25,076 nucleotides of DNA, taken from positions 12,506 through 37,581 of the forward strand of contig NW_019773876.1 of assembly GCF_001039355.2 (NCBI RefSeq), given 5' to 3'. Every line of letters starts with the position of its first letter. Position 1 is the first letter of the stretch. Positions 1 to 10,900 of the stretch are shown here, in pieces. The notes below the pieces were generated by a model. The model saw only the letters and a list, made by a program, of their open reading frames with translations. It was not told where the DNA came from and searched no databases. The translations under genes and the position numbers were made by a program. The stretch is from Lingula anatina (lineage: Eukaryota; Brachiopoda; Lingulata; Lingulida; Lingulidae).

Positions 1-226
1 GAATCAACGTTGAATCAACGTTGAAATGCCAACGTTGAATTTGTTGTCGTTGAATCAACGTTGAATCAACGTTGAAATGCCAACGTTGAATTTGTTGTCG
101 TTGAATCAACGTTGAATCAACGTTGAAATGTCAACGTTGAATTATGGTCGTTGAATCAACGTTGATTCAACGTTTATCAACGTCTCAACATAAATTCAAC
201 GTTGATTCAACGTTGAATCAACGTTG
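1..226. repeat. Palindrome-rich tandem repeat, 50-51 bp unit
   Basis: Units begin at 1, 52, 103 and 153 (periods 51, 51 and 50 bp), the first two nearly identical and the fourth rearranged. Each unit is built from the self-complementary core TCAACGTTGA, repeated two or three times with short spacers. The end, 197-226, is a perfect 30-bp palindrome centred on TTCAACGTTGAA. The array begins at base 1, so it probably extends outside the window. It encodes no sensible protein. It could be the end of a larger satellite or the subterminal repeat of a DNA transposon; the sequence does not decide. Confidence 0.9.
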
Positions 227-1784
227 TGTGCCTGCTGGGAAGGGACGGACGTACTTTGCCATTTTATGTGGCAAAAAAGTTGTAAAATGACCTTCGATAA
301 GACTGCTGTTGTAATAACTTGTAGCTCTCGAGCCGATTACTCGACAAATCGAAAAACTGAAACCAAACGTACGTTAATTTCAATTAGCAGGTGTTATCTA
401 TTGCTTTACGCTGGTGTCCACTTTTATTGTGTACCCAATCTCAGAAACGGTGATAAGACATACGCAAAGTGAGCGACCGTTTAAATGACATTTGTTGTTT
501 ATGTCTAAATATTCTGTTCTGTGTCTGTTATCTTACTGACTGGATAATGAATATCCAGCATTTGGGGGGTAGGGGTGGGGTGGGGCTTCAGGTGCCCAAT
601 TTACTGACATGAAATCTTTTTTCTTTACTTTCCAAAAGTGTATATCATGCAAATATAATTAGATTTATCCCGTGAATTAAAATAAGTTAACTATCTCTTT
701 ATACAGCAAGTTTGAAGAGCTTGTTGCGTCAGGTGCTTGTTTGTGCAGGTAGGCCTACGTATCAGTCACCTAACAGGTCTTTATTAGGAATCAGGAAAAT
801 ATGAGATAATTTTTTTCTAGATGGGTTTTAGTATTTCTCGTTTACCAGATAAATATTCAATTTTAAATACTGTTTCGTCCTGGCATGTTATGATAGAAAA
901 CTCACCGGGGTGGTAGGTGTGGCAAAAGAAATATTGCTACAGAGAAGCTGCCGAACATCCTCTACAGCATCAGTGTCAATCTAGGTCACGACTTGACCTA
1001 TATCTCGTTGTCCAGGTTGGGGCGAGATATCGATATAGTTCACCCTGGTTGATTAGTAAAGATCCTGTATGATTGTCCTTGTATAAGTATAGTATGTACA
1101 AAGTGTAGCGGCAGCTGAAGGGGAGGGTCGACCTGTATACTGCCTAGAGCCACTATGATCAGTATTACTTGTAAGTAGGTCCGACTTTATTAACCTAGGT
1201 GTAACTTACGTAAGAGAAACACGCCAAGCTGTCAGTTGCCTATACTGTGAATGTATAAAAGCAAGCATTAACAAACTAACAACTTAAGAGCACTGCCGGT
1301 GTGACAGGAATGATAGTCCTACATGTAGGAATGGAAGCCTGGACCCCATATGATTAGTAGGCCCTACAGGTTAGGGTTAGTCGCAGTATTGGGGTTAGTA
1401 TATTGGACGAATATATATGTCACCTAGCTGTACAAAGTAATAGGGAACAGACTACGATTCCTAGCGGACTTCCATTCCTGTCACAACAGTTTGTTCGCAC
1501 AGTAGGCTATTTATACCCGTGTAGAATAACAGTTGCTTGATCACAGCCAACTGAAAATAATGGCCTACAATTGTGCACAAAGACTTCCATTTTGCCATAT
1601 TTATCAAACAGGGCAGATAAAATTTAATGCATGTTTGTTTCTATCATTCCTTTTATTTATTTATTTATTTATTAGGGCGTTGTCGACCTACTGCACACAA
1701 GTAGGCCTATATAGGAGTCGTATATACGACAGATCTATATGCGACATATATATGTTGTAGACCATGTGTAGGCCTACAGTTGTG

Positions 1785-1832
<48 letters not shown>

Positions 1833-1901
1833 TTATTTATTGTCATGTTTACACAGTAAAAGTAGGTCTATAAATGAAAATTAATATATGATAGGGCCTA
1901 T
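227..1901. other. 5' flank without a recognisable gene
   Basis: No conserved protein segment was found on either strand. The region holds a G-run cluster (564-586), a (TTTA)n stretch near 1651-1674, an (AAT)n microsatellite at about 1787-1832 and an inverted 12-bp pair (GTGACAGGAATG near 1300, its complement near 1473). TATAAAAG occurs at 1254-1261 but lacks supporting context. A promoter, 5' UTR or short N-terminal exon of the downstream lyase may lie here, but none can be picked out by eye. Confidence 0.5.
1787..1832. repeat. (AAT)n microsatellite
   Basis: About 15 uninterrupted ATA/AAT trinucleotides directly upstream of the first recognised SGPL1-like exon. A second trinucleotide array of the same class lies just past that gene's poly(A) signal. 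Confidence 0.95.
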
Positions 1902-2229
1902 ATGCTGGTATATAAACTTTCTACATCACCGTGCATGGTCTTATATGTACAATGTATGTTCTCAGCCTTCCTGCTCTGGGCGGAACACGTGGTCTTTACC
2001 CTGGTCATCCTATGGGCAGTCCAGACAGCGTTCCTACACGGACTCGGTGGACTAGTCGGTCAACTACTTCGGTTTTTGAAACTGACCGTTCCCGGGGTGG
2101 ATTCACTGATTAAGTCCACGCTCCAGAATGAGGTCCAGGGGTTCATTAACCAGGTGAAGAGTGACCCCTCCCGAACCAGCGGGCAGACGCAGGCGGCCGC
2201 CAAGAGGATTGTTGTGATACCAAAAACAG
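1902..2229 (+). CDS. SGPL1-like exon with the membrane anchor; start uncertain
   Basis: This exon encodes the single hydrophobic helix ([16 protein letters not shown]) and the basic linker that aligns with the region after the human ER anchor. It ends at the donor CAG|GTAGTA in phase 1. In-frame ATGs lie at 1902, 1932 and 1953, and a possible acceptor (TTCTCAG) precedes 1966 with a weak pyrimidine tract. Residues before 1966 do not obviously resemble the family, so 1966 as a 3' splice site is equally plausible, with a missing upstream exon of about 30-40 codons. Confidence 0.7.
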
Positions 2230-5200
2230 GTAGTACATGTACACCTTTTGTTTTTTTAGCAGCAACCAGACGGTTGAATTTTTAAATAAATAAATTTTGG
2301 AAATTCTTCGACCACAAAATATTTTTTTCCTCTTAGTTAAAAAATGTTCGTCTAAAATTCTGGTTACAACTTTTATAGGCTACCAGTACTTCTCTAGCAG
2401 AACACGTGTCGCTTCATGTGCAAAGTAAATTAGATACCCAGGTTTCACACATATAAATTCACAACCAGCATAGAACTGTTCATATTGGTAATCAGTTGAT
2501 CTCTGGTCTCCTCAGGAATTCCGCCAGCTGAACTGTTAAAGGAAATGAACGCCATGAAGGAGCGGGAGGTGGCTGTGATGGAGGAAGGGAAGATCTTCGC
2601 CTATGTCTACACACAGGAGAACGACAAGCTGGAGCAAGTGCAGCTCGAGGCTTTCAACCTTTATACTGGTGAGAGCACGGCGAACAGACAGCGCACACAT
2701 TTTATAAGACATGTACATGTAAAAATAGGAAATGTCGCGATAGACAAATTAGCAAAACTGAGTATTGCCTTCTCGAGTTCAAAATTGATCTCACACGTAC
2801 TGTGTTAAGCTGTTAAATGAACATCCCTTACGTTTGTTGGTGTTTTATGTTTCAGAGCAACCCCAGCTCTCTACTCACCACGATAAACTTGTGCTGGAGG
2901 CCCACCACGCTTTCCTACACGAGAACGCGCTCAGTCCCATGGTGTTCCCCAGTCTACGGTAGGCTGACACGTGATAACATACATATATATATACCTATGG
3001 AAAATAGCACTCACGAAAAGCGCTGAAATTTCCGACAACTTTTAGATGACTTAACCTTAAAATGGCTTTCCTCCCTGTCTTATTCGGGCGCACAGTACAG
3101 GTGCTCTACTGTATATATACCGGGTACCTACTTTCTTGTAACACAAACTGCATATACATGTACGCTACTGGTTGCAGAAATAACAAATTATAACTCTAGT
3201 TGTTCGTTCAATTTAACAATGCTAGAAGAATATTTTGTAAACTATTTTTCATGAAATGAACGTTTCTATACCCACCATATGAGTACAAATTGGCAAAACT
3301 GAAAACATTGAATAGCACTGTGATTAAATTTGTATCATATGAAAAGATTTATTTCCTAACTGTTAAATATACTTGCTTCTTGAGGTTTAAAAATAAAAAA
3401 CTAATTAAAAAAATTACTTTTTTCAGAAAATTTGAAACTGAAGTGATATCTATGAGCGCCAATATGCTTCACGGGGATGGTCACGTGGTCGGCTCTCTTA
3501 CGTCAGGAGGCACGGAAAGCATTCTTATGGCGGTAAAAACGTACAGGGACAGGGCAAGGAAACTTTTCCCTCACATCAAAGTTCCAAACATGGTAGGTAA
3601 ACTGTATTTATATATTGCAGTATAGATTGAAACAAATGTTTTTTTTTAAGTCAAAATGATATTAACGCTAAGAATCATCCCAGTATCAACACTGTTTTGC
3701 AATAAAATTGTATTAGAAATTAGTGACATTACAGCCTTTAAACAAGAAATAAAATGAAATTTATAACGTAAAAATAAATAATACGAAGAGGTAAAATATT
3801 CATAATACCTTCCCCTGTGTTGACGGCGCTGTTTGATTGCTGCAGGTAGCGCCCGTCACTATCCACCCGGCGTTCGTGAAGGCGGCCCATTACTTCGGTC
3901 TGGAGCTGGTCACAGTGGCCGTGGACCAGGGATCTCAGAGACCAGACATGGCGGAGTATGAACAGGTGAGGGTATTACTTCGGTCTGGAGTTGGTCACGG
4001 TGACCGTGTACCAGAGATCTCAGAGACATGAACACGTGAAAACGGTAGTGAGGGGGCGTGGTCTGTAAATTGAGAGAGCATGAGTGTATGTTTGAGAGTG
4101 GTGCGTGTGTGTGATTGTTGGGGTTCCACCAGTAATGTCCCTAAATGTGACTGCCCTAAGATGCTGTTGAGAAAATTCTCAGACCTGGTGATTGTGGTGC
4201 ATTGGCCCCCAAAGTGGATCCCATACTTGTTTACATTCCTAAAGAAAAGTCGAGACTTGAAGAGAAAATTAAATTCGTGAAACTTTATTATCCTTGTATT
4301 GTTTTAATAAACGTATTTCACTTGATTTCTTTTAATAAACAGTAACTTCTTGAACATCGGATGTCCTTTTGATACTGTGTATTGGTCTACCAGGCATTGT
4401 GCTTTAAACGTTCAAATTAAATTTTAATAAATTATTATCTTTCTCATTTGGTTGCAGGCCATCACTGCGCAGACGATCGTCCTCCTGGCGTCTGCACCCC
4501 AGTACTGTCATGGCGTCGTGGACCCTATTCCTGAGATCTCTGAGATTGCCGTCAGACGCGGCCTACCTCTACATGTTGACGCTTGTGTTGGAGGTTATAT
4601 GTTGCCATGGTAATATTCATTCCATATTCACTATAGAGTTGAGTTAGGTTTTGTCTCCATGGCACAGCCATTAGAAAGGAGGACAGTTGTAGAGTGGTGT
4701 GAAGAAACAAGGGGAATTACATGTACTGTATATTATAGTATTGACTTTACTAGGATTTTATTTTGGTCGAGTCGTTACATGTATCTGATTTACCCGACCT
4801 TTTGTAGGTATTCTAATATTCACTGTTACATGTGTTGTGGTGTTTGCGTACATTTTTAACACGAATATTGCAGGGTGGAAAAATTGGGTTACCAGGTCCC
4901 AGCGTTCGACTTCCGGTTGCCTGGCGTGACGTCAATGTCAGCTGACCTCCATAAGTATGGGTATACTTTCAAGGTGAGTATAATTGTTGAGTTAACTCAC
5001 GGTCACTCTGATTATATACCTGCACTACGACAGCAAATATTCAGTCGCCCAACTAGAAGGATGTGGAGTATATATGTTTACACAGGTAGTATGTGAGGAA
5101 AAATATATTAGACCCCATTCAAAATAGGGGACTAACTAGTCCGAGGGTTAAATATGGCCGACCCACTTGAATACTTCCCCACGGGATATCTCTTCAGTGT

Positions 5201-7588
5201 CTATTAGGATTATACGACAAGCTTTTTAGTAGGTCGCCATATTTGACCCTCGGACTAGTTAGTCCCCTATTCTGCATAGGACCTTTGATGGCATTCCGAG
5301 GACCCTCTTAAATCAATCTACAGGGGTATAACAACACAGTTTTAACCAAATAAGACATAGTGTATCCACTTCTAGGGCGCCAGCGTGGTGCTGTACCGTA
5401 GTGAAGAGCTGAGGAAATACCAGATCTTCGCGTACTCAGGATGGCCAGGAGGGTTGTTTGGGTCGCCGAGCATGGCGGGAAGTCGTCCAGGTAAAGATAC
5501 AGGTGTAATGTTTGATGTCTACCGCTTGAAACTGTGTTAATACAATGTTAGACAGTGAGAGACAGAATGTTGGTTAAACTGTTTAAGATAAACGAATTTT
5601 AGTGACAATACTGCCCTCTATCCACTGTAGGTGGTACCATCGCCGCGGCCTGGGCAGCTATGAGGGTTTTAGGAGAGGACGGGTACACAGATATCGCCCG
5701 TCAACTGATGAACGCTAGGGACAAAGTTCTGGACGCTGTGCGTAATATTCCTGTAAGTAATGAATGGGAAACGAACCCTCTGTCACGGGGGACTCTCTGT
5801 CACGTTACACCAGTCAATAAAAATAAATAAAACAACAGTCTCCATAAATACATAGAATTAGAACAAACCCAAACACTTACATAATTGTAGAGTCTGTAGA
5901 GTCAAAGCAAGCTAGAGAACCAGTTTTACACGTCCCTCTCCTCTCTCAGTCTGGTAGCAGTATGATCTAGGTGTAGTCTCATGAGTGTCACATGACTGAT
6001 TACATTTACTTCACACCTGACTGATACAGCGAACACTTATCAACTTACATGTACAGGCCCGTAGCTAGCAATTTCAAAAGGGGGGGGGAGGTCTTTTTCT
6101 GAAAAAGTGGACCTTTTCCCATAAAAACTTCATGTACTTAGATCAAATTTTACCCAGAGTGGACCTTTTTCCAGCAAAAGGGGCGGTTCTTTCGAATTAA
6201 AATTCTTAACAGGGATCAAAATAATTAAGGAAAGAACCGACCTAGGAATGTATTATTNGAATTAAAATTCTTAACAGGGATCAAAATAATTAAGGAAAGA
6301 ACCGACCTAGGAATGTATTATTATTTATTAATATATTTTGTTTTTGTTTTTCCTAGAGCCTGCAGGTGGTCGGTGAGCCAAATATGACTATATTTGCACT
6401 GATGTCAGCAGATTCTAAATTTGATATTCTGGTCCTGGCAGATATCCTGGAGAATAAAGGTAAGTTTGGGCAATGGGCTGCGCATGCATGAAGATCATTT
6501 GGGTGGATTATTTAAGGGTTAGGTCCTGGCTGATAGTCTAAAGAACAAAAGTAGCAAACAACGCCCTTTTCGTAAACAAATGGCTGGCCAATTTGCCCCT
6601 GGCCTCACCCCACCTTCACAGTCCCCCAGCACCATTTCGCTTTTTTTGACGCCCTGGAATCACCCTTGAAAGGCCATAGTTTAATTTCTAAATAAGGCAA
6701 TGATAGCTTAGCATGATATTTATACTGTGTAACTTGTAAACCTAGACTCCATCTAGGATTCTGGTGTGCGCCAGTGACAAATAACGTCGTGTTTAAAATT
6801 GAAAATCCTGTTATTATTATACCTTAATTTCAGGCTGGAAAATAGAACGTCAGCAACTTCCAAATTCTATTCACTTCACGCTGATGCCTCACCATCTGAA
6901 TGTGCTGGACGGTTTCATTGCAGACCTGAAGGCGGCGGCAGAGGAAGTGAAGGTAAGAGCAATCAGCTTGTCACAACTAGCGCAATGAAGAATGTGTGTA
7001 TAAGTCTAGTTTAAAGATACAATTTTAACCGAGCGTGAATTCCCGGTAACGCATATAAACCACTTCTGCTAGCTTCATCTACGACTCAAATAAAGTCGAT
7101 ATGCTAAGGGATAAACAGAATTAATCTCTCGATCAGCCATAAAAGAGCTTTGAAACTGCGCCTTCTTCACTGTTTTGGTCGTAAGTAGACGTACCATCCC
7201 GTCACATGTAGCATAGAAAGAAAGCAGTAAATATTCATTCAAATATCACTTTTCGGCTAATATGAAATGAAATCCTTAGGGATTTCTTTAAGCTTCACTG
7301 TTTGAAACTACATGTATAAGTTGGCATCTGGAGGGCTTATGCGTCAAAAATAATTTCAAATGCATCTTTCGTCAATGAACTTTACTCACATTGATGGAAG
7401 ATCAGATTTAAAACTTTATCAAAAATATTTTTAGATTAATTAAAACCAAGTTTCTCTCCCTCCAGGCAAACCCTGGCCAGTCAGCGGGCGGCACTGCAGC
7501 CATGTACGGCATGATGGCCAAGATTCCGGACAAAGGAATTATTGACGATTTCATCGTGGAGTTCTTCAGCGAGATGTACAAGAATTAA
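1902..7588 (+). CDS. SGPL1-like: Sphingosine-1-phosphate lyase-like PLP enzyme, 12 coding exons
   Basis: Family role: PLP-dependent cleavage of phosphorylated sphingoid bases to a fatty aldehyde and phosphoethanolamine, at the ER membrane facing the cytosol. Coding segments: 1902(or 1966)-2229, 2516-2668, 2856-2958, 3427-3592, 3846-3965, 4458-4609, 4874-4973, 5376-5490, 5631-5752, 6357-6459, 6834-6952, 7466-7588. All junctions are GT-AG and phases match, giving 567 residues from ATG 1902 (human SGPL1 is 568). Numbered from that ATG: a hydrophobic anchor at about 23-45; TSGGTES 220-226 (PLP phosphate region); HVDAC 329-333; the PLP lysine in HKYG at Lys368; SGWPGG and AGSRPGG in exon 8; a C-terminal GTAAMYGM matching the family's GMGAIYGM. 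The N-terminus is unsure: either ATG 1902 is real or an upstream exon splices to 1966. The stretch before TSGGTES is divergent and carries roughly 25 extra residues, so the substrate is inferred only from family membership. Confidence 0.9.
3846..3965 (+). CDS. SGPL1-like exon 5 ([10 protein letters not shown] to AEYEQ)
   Basis: Forty in-frame codons between acceptor TGCAG and donor CAG|GTGAGG, both phase 0. It aligns with the human segment beginning IVAPQSAHAAF, where the histidine packs near the PLP ring; the histidine is kept (TIHPAF). The 3' part of this exon is repeated inside the following intron. Confidence 0.9.
3974..4040 (+). repeat. Decayed tandem copy of the 3' part of SGPL1-like exon 5
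   Basis: The copy matches 3889-3973 at an 85-bp offset. The first 51 bases show about five substitutions, then small deletions remove part of the segment after CTCAGAGA. The match runs on into the region equivalent to the donor (GAACACGTGAAA against GAACAGGTGAGG). Relative to the exon, the copy is out of frame after deletions and reaches a stop within the intron, so it is a relic rather than a usable exon. Confidence 0.85.
4874..4973 (+). CDS. SGPL1-like exon carrying the PLP-binding lysine
   Basis: Encodes [17 protein letters not shown], then [14 protein letters not shown]. The lysine of HKYG corresponds to the Schiff-base lysine of human SGPL1. Two residues after it differ from the human pattern YGYAPKG: here YGYTFKG, with Ala-Pro replaced by Thr-Phe. 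The splice sites are strong (TTGCAG acceptor, AAG|GTGAGT donor). Confidence 0.92.
5111..5282. mobile_element. Hairpin MITE-like element in an SGPL1-like intron
   Basis: Arms 5123-5163 and 5232-5271 are inverted copies of about 40 bp with few mismatches, sharing GGACTAACTAGTCC and AATATGGC. Weaker complementarity extends outward to about 5111 and 5282. The roughly 68-bp loop has no coding potential. The size and fold-back shape fit a miniature inverted-repeat element or foldback transposon. I could not identify a target-site duplication. Confidence 0.75.
6060..6193. mobile_element. Probable transposon-end remnant in an SGPL1-like intron
   Basis: The segment starts GGCCCGTAGCTAGCAA, runs into a nine-G tract and holds two copies of a GTGGACCTTTTxCC motif, near 6106 and 6160. 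The 'cccgtagctag' opening followed by a G-tract resembles termini often seen at dispersed elements in marine invertebrates. This is a weak, pattern-based call with no coding content. Confidence 0.4.
6194..6322. repeat. Perfect 64-bp direct repeat flanking a single N (assembly join)
   Basis: Bases 6194-6257 and 6259-6322 are identical over 64 positions and are separated by the only ambiguous base of the window (6258). A perfect repeat abutting a one-base gap is the usual trace of two contigs whose overlapping ends were placed side by side. It lies wholly inside an intron, so it does not disturb the coding sequence. Confidence 0.9.
7019..7330 (+). repeat. Dispersed repeat, copy 1 (last SGPL1-like intron)
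   Basis: About 300 bp clearly related to 10979-11320 in the same orientation. Shared landmarks in order: TTTTAA(A)CCGAGC, ATTCCC(A)GTwAC, CATATAAACC, a GGATAAAC / GGAATAAAC block, CCATAAAAGA, TTCTTCA, and TTCAAATATC near the 3' end. There is no coding content. Probably two old insertions of one non-autonomous element; boundaries are approximate. Confidence 0.75.
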
Positions 7589-7907
7589 CTGTCCATAGCT
7601 TAGTGATCTCTAAGAAAGCCCACTGCATGAACGTTTTACGCTATCTGGGCTAGAAATGGGGGACCACGGCGAGCATGAAGTCGTTGATATGTGAGGGGCA
7701 CAATGTAAAACTTCACACGTGGCTCGGTGTCTGAGCGCCTCTCACATTCTGCAGTACATTTATCTGTACAGCAACGTCTTCACTGGTCGGAGGGAGGGGG
7801 GGGGGGGTGTTTGGAACAATCAAAGCATTCCAATTTTGCCGTGACGTGTACGTGTTACCTTGAAATGTTGAATATAATATGAAAGTGATATGTTATGGCT
7901 GAATAAA

Positions 7908-7925
<18 letters not shown>
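7589..7925 (+). other. Probable 3' UTR of the SGPL1-like gene
   Basis: Follows the TAA at 7586-7588 and ends shortly after the AATAAA at 7902-7907. It includes a G homopolymer tract near 7796-7807. The cleavage site would fall at or just inside the (ATT)n array that starts at about 7909. Confidence 0.6.
7902..7907 (+). terminator. Poly(A) signal AATAAA of the SGPL1-like gene
   Basis: A canonical hexamer about 314 bp after the stop codon, in an A/T-rich setting, with no further coding exon downstream. The distance is normal for an animal 3' UTR. Confidence 0.65.

Positions 7926-7960
<35 letters not shown>
7909..7960. repeat. (ATT)n microsatellite
   Basis: About 16 ATT units immediately downstream of the poly(A) signal. 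A shorter ATT run follows near 8034-8049. Confidence 0.95.
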
Positions 7961-7961
<1 letters not shown>

Positions 7962-10900
7962 AAAGTAGTATGTCCACACAGCCTAGCTCTTTAACTAGAC
8001 TCAAACTGCCACTAATGACCTTTTGCGATTAACTATTATTATTATTATTTTTTTTATTAAGGTCGGGTAAAAATTTAAGACGTAGATATATCGACATGTC
8101 TACTGTTTATGACAGGGATGTAACGAAAGGGCGACATTAGATGGAATTTTCTCGTGATAACACTACATAAGAAAGTTATTCTCTACAACAGCCACACCGA
8201 TGACTTATTGCCATGCGCCTATCTCGCCATCTACATAAAAAAAGTTGGCTCTCCTATGCGTTTAGCAAGCATTCATAAACGGCCCATACTCCAGCTATGT
8301 GCAGGGACACGTCTGTAAAGTGGCTCCACCTGTACATTACAAATCAGGGTCAATGCACAGGCATGCGGGAGGGCCGTGTCACTTGTTTGCACTGTTTTGT
8401 TGACGTGCCCTTCTTCTCCGACAGAAATGTAGCTACTCGTATTTTTTTTGGTCCTGGATGTTGTGCGCTGTTGCACAAGTTCTCTGTTAGGTGTGCATTT
8501 AAAGCTCTCTTTTATGAAAACACTGATGTTTTATTACTCACTCTCTTTTTCACACACACGTAACACACCAAGATATCTCCAGTGCTATTCCCGACAGATA
8601 ACTCGGTCTTGTTCATACTATCAGTCAAGATACGCCTCTTTGCCCAGTCTTTTCAAGTTATACTTGTAGTATCATAGATATTTCTCCCTCGTGGTGACAG
8701 TACTGGTAGTTATCGAAAAGCGAGGTCACTGACACTTATCGAGACAAGATTCCTGTCACACTGATTTGTGAACTTTTACAGGTACACAAATAGTAGGTCA
8801 GATCTAGACCATGACGCTTAGAGAGGTCGACAATTGTCGCAGTCAGGGAGCGAAGGTGCACCGAAGGTAGGTCCAAGCCAGTGTGTATGAACCTAAAGTT
8901 AGTCTGATGTGTGGGACTGGTATCAGGAGGTCCAAGTATGAACATGATCGGACAGCAGGGCGGTGCTGGGACCCACGTGACAGGTGTAAATGACAAAATA
9001 TAGAACTAAATTAGCGGTGGAGAATGATCGGGTGTGTGTACAGCGCCTACCTGCAGCTGGAACTTGATTTGTTCAACTGAAATAACGACCTCTGGGTCTT
9101 TGACTACCTTTCTGTTACATGTACATCTCCAATAAAGTATTAATTAACAATTCTAGGAGTACTAGGTATTTAAGTTAAGAAGATAGCGAATCAATGTAAT
9201 GTCATGTAATAGCAGTGCTGCGGGCATGAAGAGGCACAGGTAGGGGTGTTGTTATCACAGCGATATCTTAAAATAGAACATCAGCATAAGGCGCCCGAAG
9301 TTATTCAATGTACTGAGTGTAAATTGCAGGTACACATTTTACTAGAATTAAGTGTGCCCCCTCAGCAAATAGGTGACCCCTCTCCCCCTACCCCTCCATC
9401 ACTCAATCCTAGCCGTGCCAGGAGCTACGATTGTAGAGTGCATCTACATTTTTATTTATGGACTGCAGACGACATTGTCACACACACATACTGTTTACCG
9501 TTATCATGACTGACCAACGCCCCTAAATGTCCAGCCATAAATGTCACATTCTTTAGATAACGGTCAGTGGCCGTTCACTCTTTTATGCAGAGTTGGCCAA
9601 GCGTGGTGGTCGGTCATTGTATCGGCCAGCAGTATTGTACCCCGCAGGTAATACACTGACAGGCTGGTGTGCTTTTAGGACATGCTTGGAAGCCTTTCAA
9701 AGACGTAGGCATGTGTCCAGTGGTTAAGGGTGGGAGGGGCTGACGGGTTGGGCTGGGGGGAGGTGGTTGTTTCCTGTACATGTATATACATGTATGTGTT
9801 ACTATCCTGCCGTGTACTAAGTCCACATGTACATATTTAGGTGAAGGTAAACATTTAACCTGTGTACCAATGCACGTAGATGCTTAAACGGGCAGCACGT
9901 CAGATGTATGTGTAAACATAAAATCTACAAACGTATTGTAGTTAAAGCAGTCTTGTAAGTTATTATATAGTACTTATATTTTGTAGTTAAAGCAGTCTTG
10001 TAAGTTATTATATAGTACTTAATTTTTGTTTACTTTTATTCGTGAAACAGAGTACATGGTTACAGCATTGGAGGTTATCGCCTCGGACTGAAGTCTTGGA
10101 GAATATTTCACCCAGTAGACCTACCCAATACCATTAACCACTAGGTATGGGGTGCGAGCGGGGTGGGGGTGGGGGTGGTGATGGGCTGCACAGCACCCTG
10201 GACGCTCTGGTATACATAACCTGGTCAGCGAAGCAAAGAAAACGTGCATGTTTTATCTACCGTCCACTCCCCCCAATCTCCATACCTCCACCTGCTAGTG
10301 CTTCAGTTTATTGCCATTCATGACAGAAGACGGGGTCAGATGTCAGGTGAAGAGGAGACGATGGTATGCATGTTATGACATTGGGGGTCCTTTACCTATA
10401 CCTTATCTCAGGAAAATAAACAGAACTTTTCTGTTTACCTTGCAGGTCAATCAGCTGACGAAAGACAGATCTACAGGTTCAGGAAAAAAAAATTCAGAAC
10501 TTTGTATATTCTACTGATTTTGACAAAGGAGTCGTTCATTACTGTACTAAGTGGAGGGTAGCGCACAGCGCGGGACTGGCGTTCTACCGGTAGGTGTAAA
10601 AAGTGGTAAAGTTGAACTCTGAGCGTCTTGATGTCCGCACAGGGCAGATACCAGGACAGAATTATCTAATTTTTTGTTTTAATTAACTCTAATTAATTAA
10701 CTATACACGAAGCCTGCATTGCAATCTGATATCGTGGCAGTCGCTGTGGGGAGCAATGTTTTGCTCAGTGATTCTTTAAAAAACATTGTTGTAAGACGAC
10801 AACAAAAAAGGTAAACCTAACTCAGCTGCTGGAATATTTACACAAGGTAAGTCTTTTAAATTGCTGCCTCATCTGGGACATGAATGTACTTGTATAAAAT

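Noticed and set aside
1-226. CRISPR-like array of regular repeats
   Set aside because: The units are contiguous variants of one palindrome with no unique spacers, and the context is clearly eukaryotic.
1254-1261. TATAAAAG as a core promoter for the SGPL1-like gene
   Set aside because: An isolated A/T word about 650 bp from the first recognised exon, with no further promoter evidence.
1350-1400. Telomere-like TTAGGG motifs near 1371
   Set aside because: Only one or two isolated GGTTAGGGTTAG words, not an array.
1533-1760. 75-codon open frame upstream of the SGPL1-like gene
   Set aside because: Low complexity from the TTTA repeat, no family resemblance and not splice-compatible with the next exon.
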